Positions 1 to 6,486 are shown, numbered from the stretch's first letter. The stretch: 7,665 nucleotides of DNA from Bacteroidota bacterium (GCA_023393485.1 JAEWLD010000108.1:1-7665), one strand, 5' to 3'. The notes: generated by a model from the letters alone, not told the origin. Translations and numbers: made by a program.

Positions 1-996
1 CATCGGATGTTCGGGCGCCAGGGTCAAAAAGCTGACACCGAAAATCGTGTCGGGACGCGTGGTGAAGACTTCGATGATCGGATCTTCGGGATCGGCAATC
101 GTATCGCCAAGATCGCCGGTGACCTGAAATTTCACCGATGCGCCTTGTGATTTCCCGATCCAGTTGCGTTGGCTTTCCTTTAAAGATTCGGTCCAGTCAA
201 TGGTTTCCAAACCTTGCAAAAGCCTTTCTGCATAAGCCGAAATCCGCATGCTCCATTGCGTCATTTTCTTGCGGACGACCGGATAGCCGCCGCGTTCGGA
301 AACGCCATTGACAATTTCGTCATTGGCCAGAACGGTTCCGAGCGCCGGGCACCAATTAACCTCGGTTTCTGCGAGATAAGTTAATCTATATTGAAGCAGA
401 ATCTTTTCCTGTTCGGCTTTGGACATGGCTTTCCACTCACCGGCGGTAAACGCTTGTATGTTTTCGTCCGAGACGGCATTGACGTCTGCGTTGCCGCTTT
501 CCTCGAAGTTCATGATCAGGGTGCAGATCGACTCTGCTTTATCTGTGCTTTTGTTGTACCACGAGTTGAACAGTTGGATGAAAATCCACTGTGTCCATTT
601 GTAATATTCGGGATTTGATGTGCGGACTTCGCGGCTCCAATCAAATGAAAATCCGATTTTATCGAGTTGTTCGCGATAACGCGCGATGTTTTCGCGTGTT
701 GTTTTGTCCGGATGCTGCCCGGTCTGTATCGCGTATTGCTCTGCGGGCAAACCAAAGCTGTCATAGCCTTGCGGGTGCAACACGTTGAAACCTTTATGGC
801 GTTTGAAACGCGCATAGATATCAGAAGCGATATAGCCCAGCGGATGCCCGACGTGCAAACCGGCGCCCGACGGATAAGGAAACATATCCAGGACATAGTA
901 TTTTGGCTTGTCTGAATGGTTCTCTGCGGCAAAGGTTTGGTTGTCTGCCCAGTATTTTTGCCATTTGGCTTCGATTTCGAATGGTGAGTATTTCAT
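1..996 (-). CDS. leuS: Leucyl-tRNA synthetase, N-terminal 332 residues (gene continues past the left edge)
   Basis: Class I aminoacyl-tRNA synthetase that charges tRNA-Leu with leucine in the cytoplasm. I translated the minus strand from the ATG at 994-996; it stays open for 332 codons to the window edge. Visible landmarks: an N-terminal [15 protein letters not shown] segment, the ATP-binding HIGH motif present as HVGH at residues 48-51 within [16 protein letters not shown], the conserved block [20 protein letters not shown] just after it, [14 protein letters not shown] around residue 215-230, and the threonine-rich start of the CP1 editing domain, TTRPDTIFG, at about residues 312-320. The KMSKS loop and anticodon-binding domain lie outside the window. 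No Shine-Dalgarno precedes the start, as is usual in Bacteroidota. It is divergent from ftsX, with a 286-base spacer. Identification is very secure; only the truncation by the window limits it. Confidence 0.97.
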   Translation of the reverse strand, partial: MKYSPFEIEAKWQKYWADNQTFAAENHSDKPKYYVLDMFPYPSGAGLHVGHPLGYIASDIYARFKRHKGFNVLHPQGYDSFGLPAEQYAIQTGQHPDKTTRENIARYREQLDKIGFSFDWSREVRTSNPEYYKWTQWIFIQLFNSWYNKSTDKAESICTLIMNFEESGNADVNAVSDENIQAFTAGEWKAMSKAEQEKILLQYRLTYLAETEVNWCPALGTVLANDEIVNGVSERGGYPVVRKKMTQWSMRISAYAERLLQGLETIDWTESLKESQRNWIGKSQGASVKFQVTGDLGDTIADPEDPIIEVFTTRPDTIFGVSFLTLAPEHPM

Positions 997-1076
997 GGGT
1001 GCCTGAATCGCTAAGTCTGCTTTTATGTTTGAAAACGGAAATTTGAAAAATAGCCCCGATGGCAGTGGAAATCCTT

Positions 1077-1111
1077 TAAACCCCAAAGGTTTTGAAAACC
1101 TTTGGGGTTTA
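1077..1111. repeat. Perfect 17-bp palindrome in the leuS-ftsX spacer
   Basis: The left arm (1077-1093, core AAACCCCAAAGGTTTT) is exactly complementary to the right arm (1095-1111), with a single G at 1094 in the centre. As RNA or a cruciform it would form a long stem, realistically with a 3-5 base loop. It sits between two divergently transcribed genes, about 80 bases upstream of leuS and 170 upstream of ftsX, so it is not at a 3' end and lacks a long T tract on either strand. A terminator role for these genes is therefore unlikely. Palindromes of this CCCCAAAGG/CCTTTGGGG style look like dispersed intergenic repeats of flavobacterial genomes, but that is from memory and unchecked. Confidence 0.8.
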
Positions 1112-1210
1112 TAAGATTGCAACGAACAGCGGGACGAAACACGTTATGAAACCAATGCCGTGCTCCAAAAATTCCTGATCAGCCAGCAAATTTAACGTTA
1201 TTGTACCAAA

Positions 1211-1263
1211 CTGAAAACTTTCAGCGTTATAAACCCCGGAAAAGATTTTCTTTACTATTTTTA
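1211..1263 (+). promoter_or_regulatory. Weak candidate promoter region for ftsX
   Basis: TATTTTTA at 1256-1263 matches the Bacteroidota -7 box TAnnTTTG at all but the last position and would give a leader of roughly 10-15 bases before the ATG at 1283. I see no TTG at the right distance upstream for a -33 element. A small inverted repeat, CTGAAA-AC-TTTCAG (1211-1224), lies about 30 bases upstream and could be an operator or chance. The promoter for this operon must lie somewhere in the spacer, but this assignment is tentative. Confidence 0.25.
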
Positions 1264-1282
1264 CGGCAAATTCCCCCGCCAT

Positions 1283-2158
1283 ATGATATCAAAGTTTGAC
1301 AGGTTTCAAAAACGCAGATTGATTTCTTCTTATTTTTCGGTTGTTCTCAGTATCTTTTTGGTACTCTTCCTGTTGGGCATTTTGGGGCTTTTCATCATCA
1401 ACTCAAGGCGATTGTCTGACAATTTCAAGGAAGAAATCGCGATGACGGTTTTCTTCAAGCTCAATACGCCAGATTCAACATTGACTGCTTTCGGCGAGGA
1501 ATTGAAGACCGCGCGCTTTGCCAAAACCTACAAATTTGTATCTGCCGAAGAAGCCGCAGCCGAACACCAGAAAGTCATCGGCGAGGATTTTATGGAATTT
1601 CTGGGCATGAACCCGTTGCAGGATTCGTATGACATTTACCTCAAGGCGCAATATGTAGACAACAACGAGATTGCCAAAATTCAGCAGCGAATCCGTACCA
1701 ATGACGCGGTTTCGGATATTGTTTACGACAAACAGCTCGTGACGATGGTCAATGAAAACATCGAAAAAATATCAATGTACATCTTGATCATCAGCGGATT
1801 TTTGGCTGTGGTCGCCGTGTTGTTGATCAATAGCTCAATGCGTTTGGCAATCCATTCAAACCGTTTCATCATCAAGACGATGCAAATGGTCGGCGCGACC
1901 AAATCATTCATCAGGAAACCGTTTATCTGGCGAAGCATCAGGCTTGGTTTGATTGGCGCCGTACTCGCGGTTCTGGCATTGATCGGCGTTCTGTTTTACG
2001 TACAGAAAAATTTCCCCGCGCTCGAGATCATGTATGACCCGATGATGACCGGCGCGGTTTTGATCGGTGTGATCGTAGTCGGGATTTTGATTACCTGGCT
2101 CAGCACGTTCATTGCAACCCAGCGATTCCTGAACTTAAGAACTGACGACCTTTATTAA
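1283..2158 (+). CDS. ftsX: Cell division protein FtsX (ABC-transporter-like permease)
   Basis: Inner-membrane subunit of the FtsEX complex, which couples ATP hydrolysis by FtsE to activation of peptidoglycan hydrolases at the division septum. The 291-residue protein has the FtsX layout: a basic cytoplasmic start (FDRFQKRRLISSYFS), TM1 at about 18-39, an extracytoplasmic domain at about 40-164, then TM2 (166-183), TM3 (220-240) and TM4 (256-278). Between TM2 and TM3 is the family signature MQMVGATKSFIRKPF (200-214), the cytoplasmic loop thought to contact FtsE. The length is normal for the family. The ATG at 1283 was chosen because the next residues match the conserved flavobacterial N-terminus. 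It heads the plus-strand cluster and is followed after 5 bases by the DUF3098 gene. ftsE is not adjacent here, so its partner must be encoded elsewhere. Confidence 0.95.
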   Translation: MISKFDRFQKRRLISSYFSVVLSIFLVLFLLGILGLFIINSRRLSDNFKEEIAMTVFFKLNTPDSTLTAFGEELKTARFAKTYKFVSAEEAAAEHQKVIGEDFMEFLGMNPLQDSYDIYLKAQYVDNNEIAKIQQRIRTNDAVSDIVYDKQLVTMVNENIEKISMYILIISGFLAVVAVLLINSSMRLAIHSNRFIIKTMQMVGATKSFIRKPFIWRSIRLGLIGAVLAVLALIGVLFYVQKNFPALEIMYDPMMTGAVLIGVIVVGILITWLSTFIATQRFLNLRTDDLY

Positions 2159-2163
2159 TAGAT

Positions 2164-2430
2164 ATGGCGAAGAAAGATAATTTACAGGAAAACGAAAACC
2201 AGCTTCCAAAAGGCGAGTTTCTATTTGAAAACATCAACTATAGACTGCTGTTGATCGGCATTGCAGTGATCGCGCTTGGCTTCATTCTAATGGCCGGCGG
2301 CGGCAGTGACGACCCAAAAGTCTGGAATGACAGCGTTTTTGATTTCCGGAGAATCCGTTTGGCGCCAACAACCGTATTGATTGGGTTCGGGATTACGATT
2401 TGGTCGATCCTGAAAAATCCTGGGAAATGA
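2164..2430 (+). CDS. DUF3098 family small membrane protein
   Basis: An 88-residue protein of unknown function found in Bacteroidota. It has a hydrophilic N-terminus of about 26 residues ending in the motif GEFLFENINY, TM1 at about 28-44, the very characteristic loop MAGGGSDDPKVWN (43-55), then FDFRRIRLAPT leading into TM2 at about 66-83, and a short lysine-containing tail. The GGGSDDP and RRIRLAPT blocks are what identify DUF3098. The start at 2164 is only 5 bases after the ftsX stop, so the two are almost certainly co-transcribed. This neighbour relation suggests an accessory role at the membrane or division site, but that is inference from position only; no catalytic residues are evident. 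Confidence 0.85.
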   Translation: MAKKDNLQENENQLPKGEFLFENINYRLLLIGIAVIALGFILMAGGGSDDPKVWNDSVFDFRRIRLAPTTVLIGFGITIWSILKNPGK

Positions 2431-2437
2431 TTTTATC

Positions 2438-2570
2438 ATTTGAAAATTTGAAGATTGGGTATTGACTCACTTTGCAATTAATCATTTCAAAATATTGTCG
2501 GTTGACAACTAGCTTTAAGCGATAACACTCAAAGCATTTCCAAATTTTCAAATCTTCAAATTTTCAAATC
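2438..2570. repeat. 19-bp inverted repeat and 16-nt direct repeat in the DUF3098-uppP spacer
   Basis: The arm at 2438-2456 (ATTTGAAAATTTGAAGATT) is a perfect reverse complement of 2551-2569, with 94 bases between. The right side is also a direct repeat: CAAATTTTCAAATC occurs at 2541-2554 and again at 2557-2570, a 16-base period. Inside the loop, TTGTC-GGTT-GACAA (2495-2508) can form a small hairpin. In the transcript the arms could pair and bring the uppP start, 9 bases after the right arm, next to the DUF3098 stop. I see no convincing TAnnTTTG promoter in this 148-base spacer, so uppP may depend on transcription from ftsX. Confidence 0.8.
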
Positions 2571-2578
2571 GAAACTAA

Positions 2579-3382
2579 ATGGACACACTCCACGCGATTC
2601 TCATCGCCATCATTGAAGGCCTTACCGAATATCTGCCGGTTTCATCGACGGCGCATATGGTTTTTGTTGGCTCTTATTTCCATATTCAGGACGATTTTAC
2701 AAAGATGTACGAAGTTTCAATCCAGTTCGGCGCCATTCTGGCCGTCGTGGTATTATACTGGAAAAAATTTTTTGACTTCAGGCGAATCAATTTTTACGTC
2801 AAATTGGCTTTGGCAGTTATTCCTGCGCTGGTGCTCGGCAAAATCTTCGACGACATGATTGACGACGTGCTCGGAAAACCGATCCCGATCGCAATCATGC
2901 TGATTATCGGCGGAATCATTCTGTTGTTCGTCGGCGAGTATTTTAAAAATCCGACCATACATTCAGAAGAAGAAATCACACCCAAAAAAGCAGTAGTCAT
3001 CGGTTTTTGGCAATGTCTGGCGATGATGCCCGGAACCAGCCGTTCAGCCGCATCGATCATCGGCGGCATGCAACAAGGTCTGACGCGTGAAGCTGCGGCT
3101 GAATTTTCTTTTTTCCTCGCCGTACCAACAATGCTCGCAGTGACCGTCTATTCGGTTTTTGTCAAGACCTACAAAGGCGTCGGCATGAAAGGTTATGAAA
3201 TGCTGATGGAAGGCGATAACATGAAACTTTTCCTAATTGGCAACATCATCGCGTTCATCGTCGCCCTTATCGCGATCAAGCTGTTTATCGGGCTGATCAA
3301 AAAATACGGTTTCAAACCGTGGGGTTATTACCGAATTTTCGCAGGAATCATTCTTCTGGTCTACTTCACTTATAACCGATAA
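2579..3382 (+). CDS. uppP: Undecaprenyl-diphosphate phosphatase (UppP/BacA)
   Basis: Integral membrane enzyme that dephosphorylates undecaprenyl diphosphate to undecaprenyl phosphate, recycling the lipid carrier for peptidoglycan and surface polysaccharides; overproduction gives bacitracin resistance in other bacteria. The 267-residue protein is the usual size. The first catalytic block is EGLTEYLPVSSTAH at residues 13-26, with the conserved glutamates E13 and E17, S22/S23 and H26. The second is PGTSRS at 151-156, with the catalytic R155, followed by AASIIGG. The rest is hydrophobic, with several membrane spans and the C-terminal helix ending in NR. The ATG at 2579 puts the first catalytic block at the expected distance from the N-terminus. 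Its stop overlaps the next gene's start in TAATG, indicating translational coupling. Confidence 0.96.
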   Translation: MDTLHAILIAIIEGLTEYLPVSSTAHMVFVGSYFHIQDDFTKMYEVSIQFGAILAVVVLYWKKFFDFRRINFYVKLALAVIPALVLGKIFDDMIDDVLGKPIPIAIMLIIGGIILLFVGEYFKNPTIHSEEEITPKKAVVIGFWQCLAMMPGTSRSAASIIGGMQQGLTREAAAEFSFFLAVPTMLAVTVYSVFVKTYKGVGMKGYEMLMEGDNMKLFLIGNIIAFIVALIAIKLFIGLIKKYGFKPWGYYRIFAGIILLVYFTYNR

Positions 3383-4143
3383 TGGGCAGAAAACAGTTGA
3401 TTCTGTTGTACGCCATTTCAGTTGCAGCGGTGTTTGCGTGTTTTTTTGCCGAGCCGATTCCGCAAGACCAAAACTACCATCATTTTGCCGACGCGAAAAG
3501 CTTTTTCTCTATTCCGAATTTCTGGAATGTCATTTCAAATTTACCGTTTGTCGTTGTCGGGACTATTGGCTTGGCGAAATTGAAGCACGCCAATGGCTAT
3601 CCGCTCAAACCAAATTACGTTTGGTTTTTTATCGGGATTTTGCTGACCGGACTGGGTTCGGGTTATTATCATTTGCAGCCGGGAAACAACACGCTGGTTT
3701 GGGACAGATTGCCGATGACGGTTACGTTTATGTCATTTTTATCGATCATCATCGGTGAATTCATCAGCGTAAAGTCCGGGAAAAAATTATTGTATCCGCT
3801 CTTGGCTGTTGGCCTGCTGTCTATTGTAAACTGGATCGTTACCGATGATTTGCGGATGTACGCGCTTGTCCAATTCCTGCCGATTATCCTGATTTTGGCG
3901 GTGCTGTTCCTATCAAAAAAACAACCTTACCATAAAAAGTATTTCTGGCTGATGGTAGTTTGCTATACAATTGCCAAGTTTCTTGAAAGCTACGATTTTT
4001 TGGTTTACGATGCTTTGGTCAAAACCGTCAGTGGCCATACATTAAAACACATTGCAGCAGCAGCGGCGCCGTTTCTTTTTTGTAAATTCGCCGACGCAAA
4101 ATTCAACACCAAACCCAATGCAGCCGAGCCAAAACACGCCTGA
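3382..4143 (+). CDS. Alkaline ceramidase-like membrane hydrolase (CREST superfamily)
   Basis: A 253-residue polytopic membrane protein with seven or eight predicted helices (about 6-23, 47-66, 79-97, 110-128, 135-152, 159-177, 186-207, 221-236). It carries the full CREST/alkaline ceramidase metal-site pattern: S93-x3-H97 (in GSGYYHLQP), D108 eleven residues on (VWDRLP), and H219-x3-H223 (GHTLKHIA) in the last helix. Human ACER3 uses S77/H81, D92, H217/H221 with the same S-H and H-D spacing, so a zinc-dependent amidase acting on ceramide-like lipids is likely. Many Bacteroidota make sphingolipids, so a substrate is plausible, but specificity is inferred. The start overlaps the uppP stop by one base and the 3' end overlaps truB by 26, so it is embedded in the operon. 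The basic alanine-rich tail (after about 237) is poorly conserved-looking. Confidence 0.8.
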   Translation: MGRKQLILLYAISVAAVFACFFAEPIPQDQNYHHFADAKSFFSIPNFWNVISNLPFVVVGTIGLAKLKHANGYPLKPNYVWFFIGILLTGLGSGYYHLQPGNNTLVWDRLPMTVTFMSFLSIIIGEFISVKSGKKLLYPLLAVGLLSIVNWIVTDDLRMYALVQFLPIILILAVLFLSKKQPYHKKYFWLMVVCYTIAKFLESYDFLVYDALVKTVSGHTLKHIAAAAAPFLFCKFADAKFNTKPNAAEPKHA

Positions 4144-4816
4144 AGATTTCCTAAGCGGAAAAGTCTTGCTGATTGACAAACCGCTCAATTGGACGTCGTT
4201 CCAAGCGGTCAACAAACTCAAATGGCTGCTCAAAAGCAAGCTTAAAATCAAAAAAATCAAAATCGGGCATGCCGGAACGCTTGATCCGCTTGCGACCGGG
4301 CTTTTGATTGTCTGCACCGGAAAAATGACCAAAAGCATTACCGACATCCAGGCGCAGGCCAAAGAATATACGGGCACATTTTACATCGGTGCGACAACAC
4401 CGTCATTCGATCTTGAAACCGAAATCGACCATCGGTTTGACATTTCGCACATCACCGAAGATTTGGTTCGCCAAACCACACAGCAATTCCTCGGCGAAAT
4501 TGACCAGAAGCCGCCGATCTTCTCCGCCATCAAAAAAGACGGCAAACGATTGTACGAACACGCACGGGCTGGTGAGGAAGTCGAGATTGCGTCACGCAAA
4601 ACCACGATTTACGACTTTGAAATCACGCGAATCGCGTTGCCCGAAGTTGACTTTAGGATTGTATGCAGCAAAGGAACTTACATCCGTTCAATTGCCCACG
4701 ATTTCGGGAAAGCGCTCGGTTCGGGCGCACATTTGACCGCGTTGCGGCGCACCAAAATCGGCGATTATGACATCCGTAGCGCGATCCGTGTTGAAGATTT
4801 TGAAAAAACTTTGTGA
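4118..4816 (+). CDS. truB: tRNA pseudouridine(55) synthase TruB
   Basis: Converts U55 to pseudouridine in the T-loop of tRNAs. The catalytic block GHAGTLDPLATGLL lies at residues 50-63 with the nucleophile D56; VLLIDKPLNWTSFQ (about 16-29) is the conserved N-terminal motif, KEYTGTFYIG, PPIFSAIKKDGKRLYEHARAG and CSKGTYIRSIAHDFG follow in family order. With the ATG at 4118 the protein has 232 residues, close to the family's short flavobacterial form. An in-frame ATG at 4052 would add 22 residues (QQQRRRFFFVNS...) that look like a readthrough of the neighbour's coding sequence and are not family-like, so I prefer 4118. The gene starts 26 bases inside the end of the ceramidase-like gene, suggesting translational coupling. 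The lysine-rich stretch before the GHAG motif is unusual in composition but in the expected place. Confidence 0.95.
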   Translation: MQPSQNTPEDFLSGKVLLIDKPLNWTSFQAVNKLKWLLKSKLKIKKIKIGHAGTLDPLATGLLIVCTGKMTKSITDIQAQAKEYTGTFYIGATTPSFDLETEIDHRFDISHITEDLVRQTTQQFLGEIDQKPPIFSAIKKDGKRLYEHARAGEEVEIASRKTTIYDFEITRIALPEVDFRIVCSKGTYIRSIAHDFGKALGSGAHLTALRRTKIGDYDIRSAIRVEDFEKTL

Positions 4817-4819
4817 GTC

Positions 4820-5431
4820 CTAGCGCCTTTGATCGAGGTCGCGCATCAATGTAATCACTTCGTCCTGCGCAGACAAGCCTTTGTCATGCAGATACCAAAG
4901 CTGCAATTCGGTTTTGATCGTGTCGTCGATTTTGCCATATTGGTCGCGATAACTTTTGACGAGCTTTGTTGCCGGCGTCGGCCGCGGACCCCAATGGCCA
5001 AGCACGTTTTTGCTGTTGCGGTCAAGCACGATGAGTTTCGGGATTGACTTTGATCCGTTTGTCAGGAACAAGCCCATCAATTTTGGATTCTCGTCCCGAA
5101 ACACGATTTTCATCTCAATATGCGGCGTGATCATCGCCATTTTATTGAGCACAGGCAGCAATTGCGCGACGTCACCACACCAACCTTCGGCAATCACGAG
5201 CCAAGTGTAATCTTTTTTGAGGTTGAGCAGTTTTTGGATATTGTCTTCGGTGACCATGACCTTCTTGTCAAGCCGATTCATCCTGGTTTCATTGAGCAGC
5301 GTATAATGGACGAGTTCCGGAGATTGCGTATCGCCCGTAACTTTTCCAGTCGCGACCAGATCTGAAACCAGTTTGCGGTATTTTACATAGGAAATGCTTT
5401 TGAGCAGGCTTTCGGCGACAGCAACTTTCAT
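4820..5431 (-). CDS. Thioredoxin-fold protein with a single active-site cysteine (WCGD), Thioredoxin_9 type
   Basis: A 203-residue soluble protein without signal peptide. The thioredoxin fold is seen in TWLVIAEGWCGDVAQLLPVLNKMA (residues 76-99), where the usual WCxxC is W84-C85-G86-D87-V88, and in the cis-proline block SIPKLIVLD (129-137, P131). C85 is the only cysteine in the whole protein, so it cannot act as a classical dithiol reductase; it may form mixed disulfides, bind a partner, or sense oxidants. GHWGPRPTPA (145-154) is a further conserved-looking block after the fold, and the C-terminus is helical and charged. Cytoplasmic proteins of this kind are annotated simply as 'thioredoxin family protein' in flavobacteria; the function is unknown to me. 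It is convergent with truB (3-base gap) and divergent from pyrH. Confidence 0.85.
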   Translation of the reverse strand: MKVAVAESLLKSISYVKYRKLVSDLVATGKVTGDTQSPELVHYTLLNETRMNRLDKKVMVTEDNIQKLLNLKKDYTWLVIAEGWCGDVAQLLPVLNKMAMITPHIEMKIVFRDENPKLMGLFLTNGSKSIPKLIVLDRNSKNVLGHWGPRPTPATKLVKSYRDQYGKIDDTIKTELQLWYLHDKGLSAQDEVITLMRDLDQRR

Positions 5432-5453
5432 AAGGTCAGTGGATTGGGATTTT

Positions 5454-5461
5454 CAAATTTA
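5454..5461 (-). promoter_or_regulatory. -7 box of a flavobacterial promoter for the thioredoxin-fold gene
   Basis: Read on the minus strand, the sequence is TAAATTTG, a perfect match to the Bacteroidota -7 consensus TAnnTTTG, 22 bases upstream of the ATG at 5429-5431. This would give a leader of about 15-20 bases. The -33 region has no clear TTG; it contains the inverted repeat ACTTAA-N6-TTAAGT (5464-5481), which could be an operator or simply AT-rich sequence. Confidence 0.55.
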
Positions 5462-5463
5462 CG

Positions 5464-5481
5464 ACTTAAAATGAGTTAAGT
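5464..5481. promoter_or_regulatory. Small inverted repeat, possible operator between the divergent promoters
   Basis: ACTTAA (5464-5469) and TTAAGT (5476-5481) are a perfect 6-bp inverted repeat with a 6-base centre. It lies immediately upstream of the minus-strand -7 box, where the -33 element of that promoter would sit, so a dimeric regulator bound here could affect the thioredoxin-fold gene. In such AT-rich DNA it may be chance. Confidence 0.2.
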
Positions 5482-5521
5482 AAAGCATTTCGCACACAGT
5501 TAACATTTTTCTTAAAGCGCA

Positions 5522-5550
5522 TTTGGCAAAACAGATTATGGTTATATTTG
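5522..5550 (+). promoter_or_regulatory. Flavobacterial promoter of pyrH
   Basis: A TTTG at 5522-5525 is followed after 17 bases by TATATTTG at 5543-5550, an exact match to the Bacteroidota pattern TTG-N17-23-TAnnTTTG read by the phylum's primary sigma factor. Transcription would start near 5556-5558, leaving a leader of about 27 bases to the ATG at 5584. No Shine-Dalgarno is present in that leader. This is the best promoter in the window. Confidence 0.75.
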
Positions 5551-5583
5551 CACAACCCAATTCCGGCAGCAATAAGATAAGTT

Positions 5584-6291
5584 ATGAAGTATAATAGAAT
5601 TCTCCTGAAACTGAGCGGCGAAGCCTTGATGGGCGACCGTCAATACGGCATTGATCCGGCGCGTCTGGCCGAATATGCCGAAGATATCAGGCAAATTCAC
5701 GACAAAGGCGTCGAGGTTGCGATTGTCATTGGCGGCGGCAACATTTTCCGCGGTGTGGCCGGCGCAGCCAATGGTATGGATCGCGTCCAGGGCGACTACA
5801 TGGGAATGCTCGCGACGGTCATCAACGGCATGGCATTGCAAGGCGCACTTGAAGACGCAGGAATGCAGACGCGGTTGCAGACCGCATTGAAAATCGAGGC
5901 GATTGCCGAACCGTATATCAAGCGTCGCGCGGTACGTCACCTTGAAAAAGGCCGTATCGTGATTTTTGGCGCCGGAACCGGAAACCCGTATTTCACGACA
6001 GATACAGCCGCTGTTTTGCGCGGTGTTGAAGTTGACGCCGATGTGATCATGAAAGGCACTCGCGTTGACGGGATTTACACCGCCGACCCGGAGAAAAACG
6101 CCGACGCGGTCAAATTTGACGCAATCACTTTTGACGACGTCATCAAAAAAGGCCTCAACGTCATGGACACGACAGCTTTTACATTGAGTCAGGAAAACAG
6201 CCTGCCAATTGTGGTGTTTGACATGAACAAGCGCGGCAATTTGCTCCGCATTTGCGAAGGACAAAATATTGGAACGGTAGTCGACGTTTAG
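5584..6291 (+). CDS. pyrH: UMP kinase (uridylate kinase)
   Basis: Phosphorylates UMP to UDP with ATP in the cytoplasm, the committed step towards UTP and CTP. The 235-residue protein belongs to the amino-acid-kinase superfamily and is hexameric in known bacteria, typically inhibited by UTP. Motifs in order: KLSGEAL (9-15), the glycine-rich GGGNIFRG (50-57), [17 protein letters not shown] (69-85) with D71 at the UMP site, [18 protein letters not shown] (129-146), [16 protein letters not shown] (154-169) and the C-terminal block [13 protein letters not shown] (211-223). Everything expected is present and the length is typical. It is driven by its own promoter and followed after a 254-base spacer by frr; pyrH-frr linkage is widespread in bacteria. 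Confidence 0.98.
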   Translation: MKYNRILLKLSGEALMGDRQYGIDPARLAEYAEDIRQIHDKGVEVAIVIGGGNIFRGVAGAANGMDRVQGDYMGMLATVINGMALQGALEDAGMQTRLQTALKIEAIAEPYIKRRAVRHLEKGRIVIFGAGTGNPYFTTDTAAVLRGVEVDADVIMKGTRVDGIYTADPEKNADAVKFDAITFDDVIKKGLNVMDTTAFTLSQENSLPIVVFDMNKRGNLLRICEGQNIGTVVDV

Positions 6292-6330
6292 TTGACAGAA
6301 GTTCCATTGCATAGCACATTGAGGAATTTG

Positions 6331-6486
6331 CGTTAGGGATTGAAGCGGCATCCTTTTGCTCAAATGAGCAAAAGATATAGCATTATCGAATTAAAAGTGA
6401 TAGCTTTTAATGAAGATACCGAGCTCAGCTCAGCCCGGTGGCGGCGAGCAAAATGCGATTAGCTTTTTGCGAGCCGACGAACGCCC
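6331..6486 (+). ncRNA. Structured intergenic element between pyrH and frr (GGGATTGAAGCGGCATCC type)
   Basis: Three stems can be drawn by eye. (1) 6353-6361 pairs with 6366-6374 (CCTTTTGCTC...GAGCAAAAG, 9 bp, AAAT loop), flanked by GC 6348-6349 with GC 6380-6381. (2) 6390-6397 pairs with 6404-6411 (ATTAAAAG/CTTTTAAT, 8 bp). (3) 6442-6453 pairs with 6465-6476: CGGC, then GA opposite GA (tandem sheared G.A), then GCAAAA with TTTTGC, around an 11-base loop. Before stem 1 stands GTTAGGGATTGAAGCGGCATC and after it GATATAGC, which I recall as a recurring intergenic motif in flavobacterial genomes. It may be the Flavo-1 RNA of the literature, but I cannot confirm the name. Strand is chosen from the orientation of the recalled motif and the operon; function is unknown. 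No protein-coding frame of interest covers it. Confidence 0.6.

Noticed and set aside
516..932. 138-codon open frame on the minus strand within leuS
   Set aside because: It is in a different minus-strand frame from leuS, which continues unbroken through the same bases with the HVGH motif and conserved blocks.
1077..1111. The palindrome as a rho-independent terminator
   Set aside because: It lies upstream of both flanking genes, and only three T follow the stem on either strand.
1112..1282. Small gene in the leuS-ftsX spacer
   Set aside because: The only ATG-started plus-strand frame I tried (1147) stops after about ten codons, and nothing coding-like was seen; the spacer holds only the palindrome and the small inverted repeat.
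2500..2520. TTGACA-like and TAGCTTTA sequences as a uppP promoter
   Set aside because: TAGCTTTA (2510-2517) is one base off the -7 box, but the nearest TTG elements are 12 or about 35 bases away, outside the usual 17-23.
4052..4117. 22-residue upstream extension of truB from the ATG at 4052
   Set aside because: The extra residues (QQQRRRFFFVNS...) are the out-of-frame reading of the last helix and tail of the ceramidase-like protein and are not TruB-like; the ATG at 4118 places the first conserved TruB motif at the normal distance.
5542..6363. Long open frame (273 codons) on the minus strand across pyrH
   Set aside because: It is antisense to the whole of pyrH, whose motifs are all intact. 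The translation is rich in His, Cys, Asn and Val in a pattern expected from reading conserved codons backwards, with no recognisable domain.
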